DNA of 43,648 nucleotides from Cyanobacteria bacterium UBA2855 (GTDB lineage: Bacteria > Cyanobacteriota > Vampirovibrionia > Gastranaerophilales > Gastranaerophilaceae). Positions within the stretch are counted from its first letter, which is position 1, and each line of letters begins with the position of its first letter. The DNA lies in contig DEFJ01000006.1 of the NCBI GenBank assembly GCA_002350725.1, positions 1 through 43,648 of the forward strand, in the 5' to 3' direction. Below the pieces are notes generated by a model, which did not search any database, was not told the origin of the DNA, and saw nothing but the letters and a program-made list of their open reading frames with translations. Positions 34,327 to 42,480 of this stretch are shown here, one piece after another. The translations under genes were made by a program, and so were the position numbers.

Positions 34327-35682
34327 TTATTTTCCGATACAGAAATGCGAGAATATATTTTCCAAAATCTCATCAGTAATTACTTCACCCGTGATTTCAT
34401 CAAGTGCTATTAGTGCTGCTTTAACGTCAATAGAGATTAAATCTTGCAGCTCATTTAATTCTGCGGCTTCTATTGCTCGAATTAGACTTTCCTTACATCT
34501 GTAAAGACATTCCTGCTGTCTTTTGTTTGTTATGAATTCGGTTTCTTCCGTCGCGAAATTCGCAACTGTATTTTTTATTTTTTCCTTTAAGTCTTCTATT
34601 CCAAATTCCGAAATAGTTGAAATTTTTATTGCATTATTAATATTAAACGGTAGAGATATGCTTGCTTTTGTTCCAAGGTCACATTTGTTAGCAACTATTA
34701 TGTGTTTTTTATCTTTTATTAAATCATATATTTCAGCATCTTCCTTTTCAAACTGTGATGATATGTCAAATAAAAATAGAACTAAATCGGCATCTAATGC
34801 AGATTGTTTTGAATATTCAATTCCTATTTCTTCAACTTTACCAACTTCATTTCCTCCGCGGATTCCTGCCGTATCTATAATTGTAATAGGCACATCCCAA
34901 TCCAAATTTTCTTTTATAACGTCACGAGTCGTACCTGCAATATCCGTTACGATAGCTCTTTCCATGTTCAAAAACGTGTTGAAAAGTGATGATTTGCCCA
35001 CATTTGGTTTTCCAACTATTGCTACTTTTACTCCCTGACGTAATACGTCAGAAGTTTTTACACAAGTCAGAATCTTATCAATTTCTTTCTTTGCCGATGT
35101 AAATTCATCCAATAAGTATGAATACTCAGGTTCTGCAACATCTTCGGGAAAATCAATTCCTGCGACTATTCTTGATAAGACTTCAAATAATTTACTCTTT
35201 ATTTCCGATATTTTTTGCCCCAAAACTCCTGATAAGTTTTTGGCAGATTGAATTGCAAAGTTCTTTGTTTTTGCGTGAATTAAATCTGCAACAGCTTCAG
35301 CCTGTGATAAATCTAATTTGTGGTTTAAAAATGCTCGTTTTGTAAATTCTCCTCTTTCTGCCATTCTTGCACCATTTTTGAGAGTGATGTCAAGAATGTT
35401 CCTTACAACATTTACTCCTCCGTGGCAGTGGATTTCAATAACATCCTCACCCGTGTAGCTGTGTGGCTTTTTGAACGGAAGCACAATAACCTCGTCGATT
35501 TTTTTCCCTTCATCTGTAATCCAGCCGTGAGAGATTTTTCCCGGCTCAAGATTTTGTTTTGTGAAAATTTTCGCGATAACGTCAAAACTCTTGTCGCCTG
35601 ATATACGAATAACGCCTACTCCGCCGGTACCGAGCGGGGTTGCAATTGCAGTTATTGTATCAAATTCTTCCAATAAATTCAT
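34327..35682 (-). CDS. mnmE: tRNA modification GTPase MnmE
   Basis: 451 residues, standard. An N-terminal tetrahydrofolate-binding domain (ITAIATPLGTGGVGVIRISG), a helical domain, an inserted Ras-like G domain with GKPNVGKSS (about 222-230), DIAGTTRD, DTAG and NKCD, and the C-terminal FCIGK whose cysteine is a family hallmark. With MnmG it installs carboxymethylaminomethyl groups at U34 of tRNAs. Upstream, TGCTATAAT ends 6 nt before the ATG and no ribosome-binding site is present, so the message is predicted to be leaderless. It is convergent with the small gene at 34028. Confidence 0.97.
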   Translation of the reverse strand: MNLLEEFDTITAIATPLGTGGVGVIRISGDKSFDVIAKIFTKQNLEPGKISHGWITDEGKKIDEVIVLPFKKPHSYTGEDVIEIHCHGGVNVVRNILDITLKNGARMAERGEFTKRAFLNHKLDLSQAEAVADLIHAKTKNFAIQSAKNLSGVLGQKISEIKSKLFEVLSRIVAGIDFPEDVAEPEYSYLLDEFTSAKKEIDKILTCVKTSDVLRQGVKVAIVGKPNVGKSSLFNTFLNMERAIVTDIAGTTRDVIKENLDWDVPITIIDTAGIRGGNEVGKVEEIGIEYSKQSALDADLVLFLFDISSQFEKEDAEIYDLIKDKKHIIVANKCDLGTKASISLPFNINNAIKISTISEFGIEDLKEKIKNTVANFATEETEFITNKRQQECLYRCKESLIRAIEAAELNELQDLISIDVKAALIALDEITGEVITDEILENIFSHFCIGK

Positions 35683-35688
35683 ATGCCG

Positions 35689-35697
35689 ATTATAGCA
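35689..35697 (-). promoter_or_regulatory. extended -10 promoter of mnmE (leaderless)
   Basis: TGCTATAAT on the minus strand; the expected start, 7 nt downstream, is the A of the mnmE ATG. No good -35 is seen. Confidence 0.5.
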
Positions 35698-35777
35698 TAA
35701 ATAATTTTGAAAATTCTTCTTAGTTTATGTTTGTGTTAAAATTACACTTATTAAGATTAAGAGCTAAGGAGGAAAAC

Positions 35778-37109
35778 ATGTTAAGTAGTTTAGTATCTAC
35801 CCACGGAATGGTTATTTCCGGTGCGATTTTGCTTATAGCTTACGTTTTTATCGCAACAGAAAAAATACCAAAGTCCGTAGTTGCACTTGTTGGTGCTTCT
35901 TTAACAATGTTGTTGGGTTTGCTTCCGTTTAAGGGTTATGTCGATCCGACGACTAATACATATGTAAAATCTGTATTTGAATATATTGCGTTTGACGTTA
36001 TATTTTTGCTTATAGGTATGATGATAATTGTTCATATTGCAAGTAAAAGCGGTGTGTTTAAGTGGATTGCGATATATCTTTTGAAATTAACTAAAGGTCA
36101 TCCTAAGATGGTCTTGTTCGCTCTTGCAGCATTTACTGCTGTTGCATCTGCTTTTTTAGATAACGTAACTACTGTCGTTCTTATTATGCCGGTAACTTTT
36201 GTTATCGCCAAAGAATTCGATATGGACCCGATACCGTTTTTGATTACAGAGGTTCTTGCTTCTAATATTGGCGGAACTGCAACTTTAATTGGTGACCCGC
36301 CAAATATAATTATTGGCGCTAAAGCAGGTTTAAGCTTTATGGCATTTTTACAGGAATTGTCTTTGATTGTCGCAATTATTTTCTTATCTGCAATCGGAAT
36401 TTTGATTTTAATGTTTAGAAAACAACTAAAATCTACTCCTGAAAAAATGGAACATATTGCAAATCTTGATAATTCAAAAACCATCACTGACAAGAATTTG
36501 ATGATTCGTTCTTTAATTGTTTTGTTCTTTGTTATATTAGGATTTATGACTCATGATATGACGGGAGTTCCCGCTTATGTCTTTGCTGTTGCCGGTGCCA
36601 GTGCACTGCTGTTGTTTGAAAAACCAAAAGAAATTTATAAGGATGTTGAGTGGTTAACCATTTTCTTCTTTATCGGATTATTTATTATAATCGGTGGTTT
36701 TGAGGCAAATGGCGGTATTGCATATTTGGCAAATAAAATGATTGAGCTTACTCATGGAAGTTTGAATTTGGCTACCATGCTTATTTTGTGGGGGTCAGGT
36801 ATTTTATCGGGTATAATTGATAATATTCCGTATACGGCAACAATGGCTCCGCTTATCGATCAGGTTCAGCATACTATACCTTACCACGGTGCCGGTCACA
36901 ATCCTATGTGGTGGGCATTGGCTTTAGGTGCATGCTTAGGCGGTAACTTCACAATTATCGGTGCTGCGGCAAATGTTTTAGTCAGCGAAACGGCTGCATC
37001 AAAAGGACATGCGATTTCATTCATGAGATTTTTGAAATACGGTGCAATAGTTACCGTTGTTGCGTTGACTTTAAGTTCAATTTACTTATATCTCAGATAT
37101 TTAAGGTAA
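35778..37109 (+). CDS. ArsB/NhaD-family (SLC13-like) ion transporter
   Basis: 443 residues with 10-12 membrane segments. The ATG at 35778 has a perfect AAGGAGG site; the open frame upstream to 35727 is rejected. The two half-repeats of the ion transporter superfamily are marked by NIGGTATLIGDPPNIIIGAK in the first half and LGGNFTIIGAAANVLVSE in the second, and DNVTTVVLIMPV and DNIPYTATMAPL precede them. These motifs are shared by NhaD sodium/proton antiporters, ArsB and the eukaryotic P protein. The ion is not certain; no arsR or arsC is near, so sodium/proton exchange or an organic anion is more likely than arsenite. A bidirectional terminator follows. Confidence 0.9.
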   Translation: MLSSLVSTHGMVISGAILLIAYVFIATEKIPKSVVALVGASLTMLLGLLPFKGYVDPTTNTYVKSVFEYIAFDVIFLLIGMMIIVHIASKSGVFKWIAIYLLKLTKGHPKMVLFALAAFTAVASAFLDNVTTVVLIMPVTFVIAKEFDMDPIPFLITEVLASNIGGTATLIGDPPNIIIGAKAGLSFMAFLQELSLIVAIIFLSAIGILILMFRKQLKSTPEKMEHIANLDNSKTITDKNLMIRSLIVLFFVILGFMTHDMTGVPAYVFAVAGASALLLFEKPKEIYKDVEWLTIFFFIGLFIIIGGFEANGGIAYLANKMIELTHGSLNLATMLILWGSGILSGIIDNIPYTATMAPLIDQVQHTIPYHGAGHNPMWWALALGACLGGNFTIIGAAANVLVSETAASKGHAISFMRFLKYGAIVTVVALTLSSIYLYLRYLR

Positions 37110-37127
37110 TTTACGTAATACAAAAAT

Positions 37128-37158
37128 AAAAAGCCTCTCTTTTAAGAGAGGCTTTTTA
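37128..37158. terminator. bidirectional terminator between convergent genes
   Basis: Stem AAGCCTCTCTT/AAGAGAGGCTT (37131-37141 with 37144-37154) with A-run on the left and T-run on the right, so it works in both directions. Confidence 0.9.
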
Positions 37159-37162
37159 TATA

Positions 37163-37807
37163 TTAATTTTCTTCTGTTTTTTGTGTTTCAAGCATTTCCT
37201 TCTTTTGGGCTAATAAGTTTGTTGTTCCGTTATTGGGTTTTGCTTGTTGTTGTACGGTAAATTCCGTGTCATTTACATCTAATTTTTTAGGTTCTTCTTC
37301 AGGTTTTGCGCCTTTTACGAAGGTTTCACCGTTGTACAATTTAGGTCGAATTAATCCCCATTCTTTAGATTTGTCGCCCGCAGGTACTGAGAAGAACGGA
37401 GATACGCAACGTTTGATAAAGTATTGACAAATAATTACGGATAACAGCGCAACCGTACCTTCAGTTAATGCAGCTTTGTTTTTTAACAGTTTCATAACTG
37501 CTTTGTTATTATTCTTGTCTGCAAGTCTTTCGTCGAGTTTTGCAAAGAAGTGTTTTGAAATCTTTGTATCAACGAATTTTTTCATCAATTTTTCGATAGG
37601 TTTAACCGCTAACAGTTGTAATCCAATATTAATAACACCGTTTGCAAGGTCGTAGTTAGCAACATCTGCTCTTTGTTGAGGGGTCATTTTTTTGTTGCTT
37701 CTTGCCTGACTTACATATAAGTAACATCCGACAGCATCCTTCAAAATTAATGAAGTTGCAATTTTACCCGTAGGTGATAAGTTTACCATTGTATTCCATA
37801 AACTCAT
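37163..37807 (-). CDS. membrane protein, second gene of a two-gene orphan operon
   Basis: 214 residues. Hydrophobic segments lie near 15-32, 52-70 and 115-132; the C-terminal 75 residues are hydrophilic, with prolines, glutamates and glutamines (GAKPEEEPKKLDVNDTEF). The segment LLSVIICQYFIKRCVSPFF resembles the C-terminal membrane segment of the upstream protein, so the two may be distant relatives or partners. Its ATG overlaps the upstream stop (TAATG), which implies coupled translation. No family is recognised. It shares a terminator with the convergent transporter. Confidence 0.7.
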   Translation of the reverse strand: MSLWNTMVNLSPTGKIATSLILKDAVGCYLYVSQARSNKKMTPQQRADVANYDLANGVINIGLQLLAVKPIEKLMKKFVDTKISKHFFAKLDERLADKNNNKAVMKLLKNKAALTEGTVALLSVIICQYFIKRCVSPFFSVPAGDKSKEWGLIRPKLYNGETFVKGAKPEEEPKKLDVNDTEFTVQQQAKPNNGTTNLLAQKKEMLETQKTEEN

Positions 37808-39024
37808 TATTTCACCTCAGCTTTCTGCACTTCCGGTGCCGGCTGTTCGGTTGTATTGTTTTTATCAAATTTATCTATTAATTCTTTTAATCTCGGATGT
37901 GACCAGTTTAGAGCATAGCAGCTTGCTGTTACCATAAACAAGTTTACTAACAATGATAACCAGAATTTTTTATTGCCAAATAATTTTTGAGCTTTAACAT
38001 CCTGGGTTTCGATATATTTCTTTATTCTTGCCTTAAAATCGTCGGCAGCAAAGAGTTCAGGTTCTTCTTTCTTAAGAATTTCAAGCCCTTGATTTGTCGC
38101 CCATTCTTTTTGAGCTTCTTCAAGTTCTTTTACCTTCTTAGTGCTGAAGCCCATGAGTCTTGTTGTTCTGTCCCATAGAGAAAGTTTTTTCCCTTTTTCT
38201 ATAGCGGCAAAACCTTCTTTATCTCGTTCTATTGCTAGATTTCTGTACTCTTCGGTTACTAAATCTTTGTCTTTAATATTAAAGTTTTTACCTTTTAATT
38301 CTTCATATTTAGCATCTAATAATTGTTTACGTTTTTCTTCAACAATTTTATCTTTTAAAAATTTTTGTTTATCTTTCGCAACTTCTTTTGCCAATTTATC
38401 GTCTTTTACTTCAAGACCGACTTCGCTGTATTTGTTTCTGATTTGTTCTTCAAGTTCCTGTTTTAATGTTGTGCCGTTAGGACGGACTTCTTCAAACTTA
38501 CTTTCCCATTCTTGAATTTCTTGAGGGGTAATTTGCTTTTTGAGGAATTTTTTATCAGGGATTAAAGAGCCGATAACGTCATCGTTAAACAGCGGAATTT
38601 TCTTTTCGTAGGCTAACTTATTGATATATTTGTTTATTGCCAAAGTCATTGGGACTTGGAAAGAAAGAGCCAAACCTGCAGAAAGAGGTTGACGTATTGC
38701 CTGGAAAAATTTCTTGTCATTATCTTCCTTGTCGCCTTTGCCCGGACTAACCATAATGATTAACGGAGCAATAATACCTGTTCCGATAGCGGCAATCAAT
38801 GCGTTTGTAATTTCGCTGGCTTCTTTCATTTTTTCAGAGAGGTTTCTTAAGAAAAACCAACCTTTGTTGGATAAATTAGCGCCGCCGGTAAAGGCAACAT
38901 TTGAAGAATAGTTTGAACCATAATTCCCATTATTTTGTGTACGAGAATTATAGCCTTTACGATTTTGTACTGCCCCGAATTTTGGCGCAACATACAAACT
39001 GCTTTGAATTTTGTTACTATTCAT
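37807..39024 (-). CDS. membrane protein with shared N-terminal leader, first gene of the orphan operon
   Basis: 405 residues. The first 45 residues are Asn/Ser/Tyr/Gly-rich with no hydrophobic core and end in NVAFTGG (Phe45), like the leaders of three other proteins here. Hydrophobic segments follow at about 72-93 and 112-130, then a long charged, probably coiled-coil region (roughly 170-340, rich in K and E), a C-terminal membrane segment (FWLSLLVNLFMVTASCYALN) and a hydrophilic tail. No family recognised. A GGAG site 7 nt before the ATG is preceded by an inverted repeat; a promoter with a short spacer lies 150 bp upstream, giving an unusually long leader. Confidence 0.7.
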   Translation of the reverse strand: MNSNKIQSSLYVAPKFGAVQNRKGYNSRTQNNGNYGSNYSSNVAFTGGANLSNKGWFFLRNLSEKMKEASEITNALIAAIGTGIIAPLIIMVSPGKGDKEDNDKKFFQAIRQPLSAGLALSFQVPMTLAINKYINKLAYEKKIPLFNDDVIGSLIPDKKFLKKQITPQEIQEWESKFEEVRPNGTTLKQELEEQIRNKYSEVGLEVKDDKLAKEVAKDKQKFLKDKIVEEKRKQLLDAKYEELKGKNFNIKDKDLVTEEYRNLAIERDKEGFAAIEKGKKLSLWDRTTRLMGFSTKKVKELEEAQKEWATNQGLEILKKEEPELFAADDFKARIKKYIETQDVKAQKLFGNKKFWLSLLVNLFMVTASCYALNWSHPRLKELIDKFDKNNTTEQPAPEVQKAEVK

Positions 39025-39036
39025 GTTCTACTCCAG

Positions 39037-39063
39037 AAAACCTTCCATATATTTAAAGGTTTT
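39037..39063 (-). promoter_or_regulatory. hairpin in the 5' leader beside the ribosome-binding site
   Basis: AAAACCTT (39037-39044) and AAGGTTTT (39056-39063) form an 8-bp stem with an 11-nt loop a few bases upstream of the GGAG site of the gene at 39024. It could modulate translation or mark an operator. Confidence 0.35.
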
Positions 39064-39177
39064 GGAAATAAAAAAATTGTCTTTTTATGCGAAAAAAATC
39101 ATCAAAGTTTTAACAAAATTTAATATTTTATACACATGGATTACTATGACTATTCTTTATTCCCCATCCGTACTCTA

Positions 39178-39204
39178 ATTATACTATATCAAGGGATTTG
39201 TCAA
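39178..39204 (-). promoter_or_regulatory. possible promoter of the 39024-37163 operon
   Basis: Perfect TTGACA (39204-39199) and perfect TATAAT (39183-39178) on the minus strand, but with a 15-nt spacer, which would make it weak or activator-dependent. The remaining stretch 39205-39391 is very AT-rich and holds nothing recognisable. Confidence 0.4.
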
Positions 39205-39391
39205 GTTGTTCTTTTGTAGCTGAATCCTTTATCCAGTGGGTTTTTACATTGATTTTCTTGTATATATAATTTTAAATTTAAGTTTTTCTCTATATGGTTA
39301 TATATGATATATATCTGATTGGATATAATAAATTTTTATGTAAAAGTAGGATAATTATTTTATAGAATTGTAAATTTGGTAAAATCTTTTA

Positions 39392-39789
39392 TACTTCGAA
39401 TAATAATGTCGACGGCGGGACAGTCTTGAGTCGCTCGCATTAAACGTGTCTACGGTTGATTGCTACATAATTTTCAATTATTCCGCAATCAAGCCTTCGC
39501 ACTCTGCTCACTCCTCGCTTGAACCCTGACCGAACTCTGTTCGGTGGGGTTCTGCGTCCCTCTCACAGACATTTTTACTTCGAATAATAATGTCGACGGC
39601 GGGACAGTCTTGAGTCGTTCGCATTAAACGTGTCTACGGTTGATTGCTACATAATTTTCAATTATTCCGCACTCAAGCCTTCGCACTCTGCTCACTCCTC
39701 GCTTGAACCCTGACCGAACTCTGTTCGGTGGGGTTCTGCGTCCCTCTTACAAACATTTTTACTTCGAATAATAATGTCGACGGCGGGAC
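39392..39789. repeat. two tandem 184-bp repeats plus partial third copy merging into tRNA-Leu
   Basis: Copy 1 is 39392-39575, copy 2 is 39576-39759, and the first 30 bp of a third copy (39760-39789) run into the tRNA-Leu gene. The copies differ at only four positions. Each begins with 30 bp identical to the tRNA end, including 15 bp inside the tRNA (TGTCGACGGCGGGAC). Each carries a strong hairpin: ACCGAAC/GTTCGGT with flanking GAACC/GGTTC. No ORF of useful length lies within. The arrangement looks like stepwise duplication anchored on a tRNA 3' end. Confidence 0.9.
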
Positions 39790-39856
39790 TTGAACCCGCA
39801 CGGGTTTCCCCACACGCCCCTCAAACGTGCACGTATACCGATTCCGTCACGTCGAC
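39775..39856 (-). tRNA. tRNA-Leu (anticodon GAG)
   Basis: 82 nt on the minus strand. Acceptor GTCGACG pairs with CGTCGAC, discriminator A at 39775, no encoded CCA. Anticodon stem CACGT/GCGTG encloses the loop TTGAGGG, anticodon GAG. A long variable arm (GGGGAAACCC region) marks a class II tRNA, and the T-arm GCGGG-TTCAAGT-CCCGC is standard. Its 3' end is the sequence copied in the tandem repeats downstream. Confidence 0.95.
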
Positions 39857-39872
39857 ATCTGTCTTCACTTTT

Positions 39873-39901
39873 ATCCTATCATAAATAATATCTTTAGTAA
39901 A
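39873..39901 (-). promoter_or_regulatory. possible promoter of tRNA-Leu
   Basis: TTTACT (39901-39896), 17-nt spacer, TAGGAT (39878-39873) on the minus strand, placing a start about 10 nt before the tRNA. Confidence 0.4.
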
Positions 39902-39909
39902 GAAATGTT

Positions 39910-41583
39910 TTATTCTACTTCAAATAAACTTCTCAAATGTTCCATGATGTCTTCTTCATCAAGTTCTTCTGTTTCTTTGTTCAAATCCAGTGCCATTTGA
40001 TAGTAATTTGCGGCATCATTTGTAAATCCCATTTTTTGGCTTGCTCTGCCGGCATTAAAGTATGCTAACGTATATGTAGGGTCAATATTTATTGCTTCTT
40101 CAAAATATTCTAAAGCTTCTTCTGCATCTAGTAACCCATCCATATATACAATTCCAAGATTGTTTTGAGCAAAGGCATTTTCAGGATTGAGCTCTATCGA
40201 TTTATGGTACGAAACAAGTGCTTCTTCTACAAAATCTTTTTCATATAATGCTATGCCTGCCTTTGAATATCCTCTATAATTCTCAGGGTCTGCCATTATT
40301 GCATCACAATACGCTTTTATTGCATTGTCCAAATCGTATACAGCCATGTATGTATCACCTAATGCTATGTACAAGTCATAATTTTTAGGATCAAGAATTA
40401 ATCCTGCTTGGTATGTTGCGACTGCTGCTTCAATATTGCCTTGGACTTCTGCATATATTGCGCCCAATGCTTGACATACGATTGATGTCCATTCGTTGTC
40501 CGGATTGAGTGCAATTGCCTTTTGATAATGTTCTATTGCATCGTCATATAATTCTGCTTTCGCATATGAAAATGCAAGTGAATTGTTGTAATATGGGTTT
40601 TCTGTATCTCTTTCTAGCGCAAGCTTAAATGCGCTTATTGAATTTATTTTATCTTCTTTTCTCAAATACAGATGTCCCAGTTCATAGTATATTGCTGCTG
40701 TATCAATATCAAATTCTAATAATTTTTCATAGCATTCGATTGTTTCTGCTGTGTTTTCAGGATAATAACTTTGTAATACCGTTACCAGTTTCACTAATAC
40801 ATCCCTGTTTAGCGGATTTGCTTCTAATACCTTTTTGTAACAATCTAAACATAAATCTATTTCATCATTTTTTAGTGCTAAATCCCCAATTTTGTTATAA
40901 TAAAGTTGTGCGTGCTTTGTTCCTAATATCGCTTGTTTATATATGCTTTCCGCTTTTTTCGGCATGTTGAATTTTTCAAGAAAATTCCCGACGGTATTAT
41001 AGGTAAATACAGATATATCATCGCTCATTTTTTTATACATCATGTTCAAAAGCGGCTTATCCCATGCAAGCATTATGCTTCCGGAAAGAAAATAATATAA
41101 AAAGCTTACATAGTCCCCAAAACTACCTTTTTCACTATTAATCTTTTGCAGTATAGCTTGTGAAAGAACCAATCTTGGTCTGGCTGATTTTAATTTACCT
41201 TTGCTTATTGCTGACTTAAATTCATTGATTGCGTCTGAATAATTTTCTGCCATCTGCATGAAAAAGCCCGTATACATGTGAGCATTCATGTTGTTCGGAG
41301 CTAATGATACTGCGGTTTTACATTGGTCTATTGCTGTATTAGTACTTATTTGCCCTTGTTCCCACATTAAAGAAGCTAATCTGTAATACGTCTCAGGAAT
41401 TGTCGGATCATATTTAACCGCATCAATATAGTTATTGATTGCATCCTGTAAATCTGTATTATCCTTTCGGATTAAATACCTTTCATGGTATAATCTTGCT
41501 TGCTCTAACGCTCTTTTAGCTTGATTTTCCTTTTCCCCGATTTCTTTTATCAGCGTCGGTTGTACCAATGTTTGTTCTGCCAT
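39910..41583 (-). CDS. tetratricopeptide-repeat protein
   Basis: 557 residues from the ATG at 41583, which has GGAG six bases upstream; the ATG at 41595 has none. At least twelve TPR units from about residue 25 to 540, many close to consensus (ETYYRLASLMWEQGQIS, KIGDLALKNDEIDLCLDCYK, IYYELGHLYLRKEDK, YSKAGIALYEKDFVEEAL, AQNNLGIVYMDGLLDAEEAL). The C-terminal ~25 residues are acidic. No signal peptide. An interaction scaffold is the safe inference. tRNA-Leu lies 53 bp downstream on the same strand without a visible terminator between. Confidence 0.92.
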   Translation of the reverse strand: MAEQTLVQPTLIKEIGEKENQAKRALEQARLYHERYLIRKDNTDLQDAINNYIDAVKYDPTIPETYYRLASLMWEQGQISTNTAIDQCKTAVSLAPNNMNAHMYTGFFMQMAENYSDAINEFKSAISKGKLKSARPRLVLSQAILQKINSEKGSFGDYVSFLYYFLSGSIMLAWDKPLLNMMYKKMSDDISVFTYNTVGNFLEKFNMPKKAESIYKQAILGTKHAQLYYNKIGDLALKNDEIDLCLDCYKKVLEANPLNRDVLVKLVTVLQSYYPENTAETIECYEKLLEFDIDTAAIYYELGHLYLRKEDKINSISAFKLALERDTENPYYNNSLAFSYAKAELYDDAIEHYQKAIALNPDNEWTSIVCQALGAIYAEVQGNIEAAVATYQAGLILDPKNYDLYIALGDTYMAVYDLDNAIKAYCDAIMADPENYRGYSKAGIALYEKDFVEEALVSYHKSIELNPENAFAQNNLGIVYMDGLLDAEEALEYFEEAINIDPTYTLAYFNAGRASQKMGFTNDAANYYQMALDLNKETEELDEEDIMEHLRSLFEVE

Positions 41584-41738
41584 TTTTTGCTCCATATATA
41601 TGTCTATATATCATTATTCGCTCAGGATTTTATAATCTTTAATTTTTTATAAATATATCATCTGTTTGGTGTAGAAATTTTGTTTTGTTATGTTAGAATG
41701 ACTTCAGGTGATGTTGCTATTGCTCGATTGGGGGATAT

Positions 41739-42356
41739 GTGAGAAAAATTTGTTTAATAAGCTATGATAATCTCGATTTTTTTAAATCTGTTGCAAGTTA
41801 CTTTTATTCAATTGGTGATGTAAAGCTTACTTGTTTGTTTGAAAACAAAAAACTTATTACTGATAATTCGCTTTTGACCTTTAAAAATCTCACGTCAAAA
41901 TGTCTTTCAAAAGAGGAAATTTTTGATTATATCCGTTCTAATAAATTTGATATTTGTGCTTTTGATAGCTTTTTCTTTTCGGATATTGAAACTCTGTCCG
42001 GTAATTCAAACTTACTTTTCTTGTTTAAAGCTTTATATCCGGCTTTTTCTGAATCTGTAAATCCTGTTGCCGATGCTTACAAATCAGGAGTTAAAGTTAG
42101 TGGTATAACTATCTTTGTGCAAAATGATACGCAACATAAAACTATTGTAGCTCAGTATCCTCTTTTAATTTCAAATTTGATGCACTTTGATGAATATCAA
42201 AAAAATGTGGATAATTTGGTAAATTTGATATACCCGATAGTTATTGATAAAGTATCTTCCGGCAAGACCTTTGATTTTCAAGATTTAATTCCTTCTAATA
42301 GTAAAAATAAATCTTGTTCTAATAGTTGTGGCAGCTGCCAAAAATGTAATCATTAG
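41739..42356 (+). CDS. degenerate PurN-like formyltransferase-fold protein with Cys tail
   Basis: 205 residues from a GTG with a GGGGGAT site just upstream. Residues about 95-141 (ALYPAFSESVNPVADAYKSG, then VKVSGITIFV and IVAQYPLL) match the second half of GAR transformylase (PurN), where the family has HPSLLPAF, DAL..GVKVTGCTVH and IIAQ. The catalytic Asn and His before LLPAF are replaced (LFLFKALYPAF), and the DTG aspartate region is NDTQHK, so normal formyl transfer is unlikely. The C-terminus has a cysteine cluster Cys193, 197, 200, 203 (CSNSCGSCQKC), fit to bind zinc or an iron-sulfur centre. Role unknown. It is divergent from the TPR gene and upstream of the sigma factor. Confidence 0.65.
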   Translation: MRKICLISYDNLDFFKSVASYFYSIGDVKLTCLFENKKLITDNSLLTFKNLTSKCLSKEEIFDYIRSNKFDICAFDSFFFSDIETLSGNSNLLFLFKALYPAFSESVNPVADAYKSGVKVSGITIFVQNDTQHKTIVAQYPLLISNLMHFDEYQKNVDNLVNLIYPIVIDKVSSGKTFDFQDLIPSNSKNKSCSNSCGSCQKCNH

Positions 42357-42422
42357 CCGGATTTTGCGTATTCTCTCATCCCAACACATGACCACCCATG
42401 ACAATTTTCCTCTTTTTAAATG

Positions 42423-42450
42423 ATGACTATATTTAGTAATTGTATAGAAT
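42423..42450 (+). promoter_or_regulatory. possible promoter of the sigma factor gene
   Basis: ATGACT (42423-42428), 16-nt spacer, TAGAAT (42445-42450), 30 nt before the ATG. Moderate match. Confidence 0.35.
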
Positions 42451-42480
42451 AAAATATGGAAAGACAATCTTGGGTGGATA

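Noticed and set aside
35727..35777. Upstream start for the ArsB/NhaD-type transporter
   Set aside because: A perfect AAGGAGG precedes the ATG at 35778; the upstream extension covers the promoter region and does not look like protein.
38141..38515. Long plus-strand frame inside the 39024 membrane gene
   Set aside because: It is antisense to a well-supported gene, has skewed Ser/Phe-rich composition typical of a shadow frame, and lacks a ribosome-binding site.
39392..39789. Possible CRISPR array in the tandem repeats near tRNA-Leu
   Set aside because: The units are 184 bp and nearly identical throughout, with no alternation of short repeats and unique spacers, and no cas gene is nearby.
39760..39856. 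Mobile element integration with an active integrase at tRNA-Leu
   Set aside because: No recombinase or other mobile gene is present in the window; only the repeat pattern remains, which is reported as a finding.
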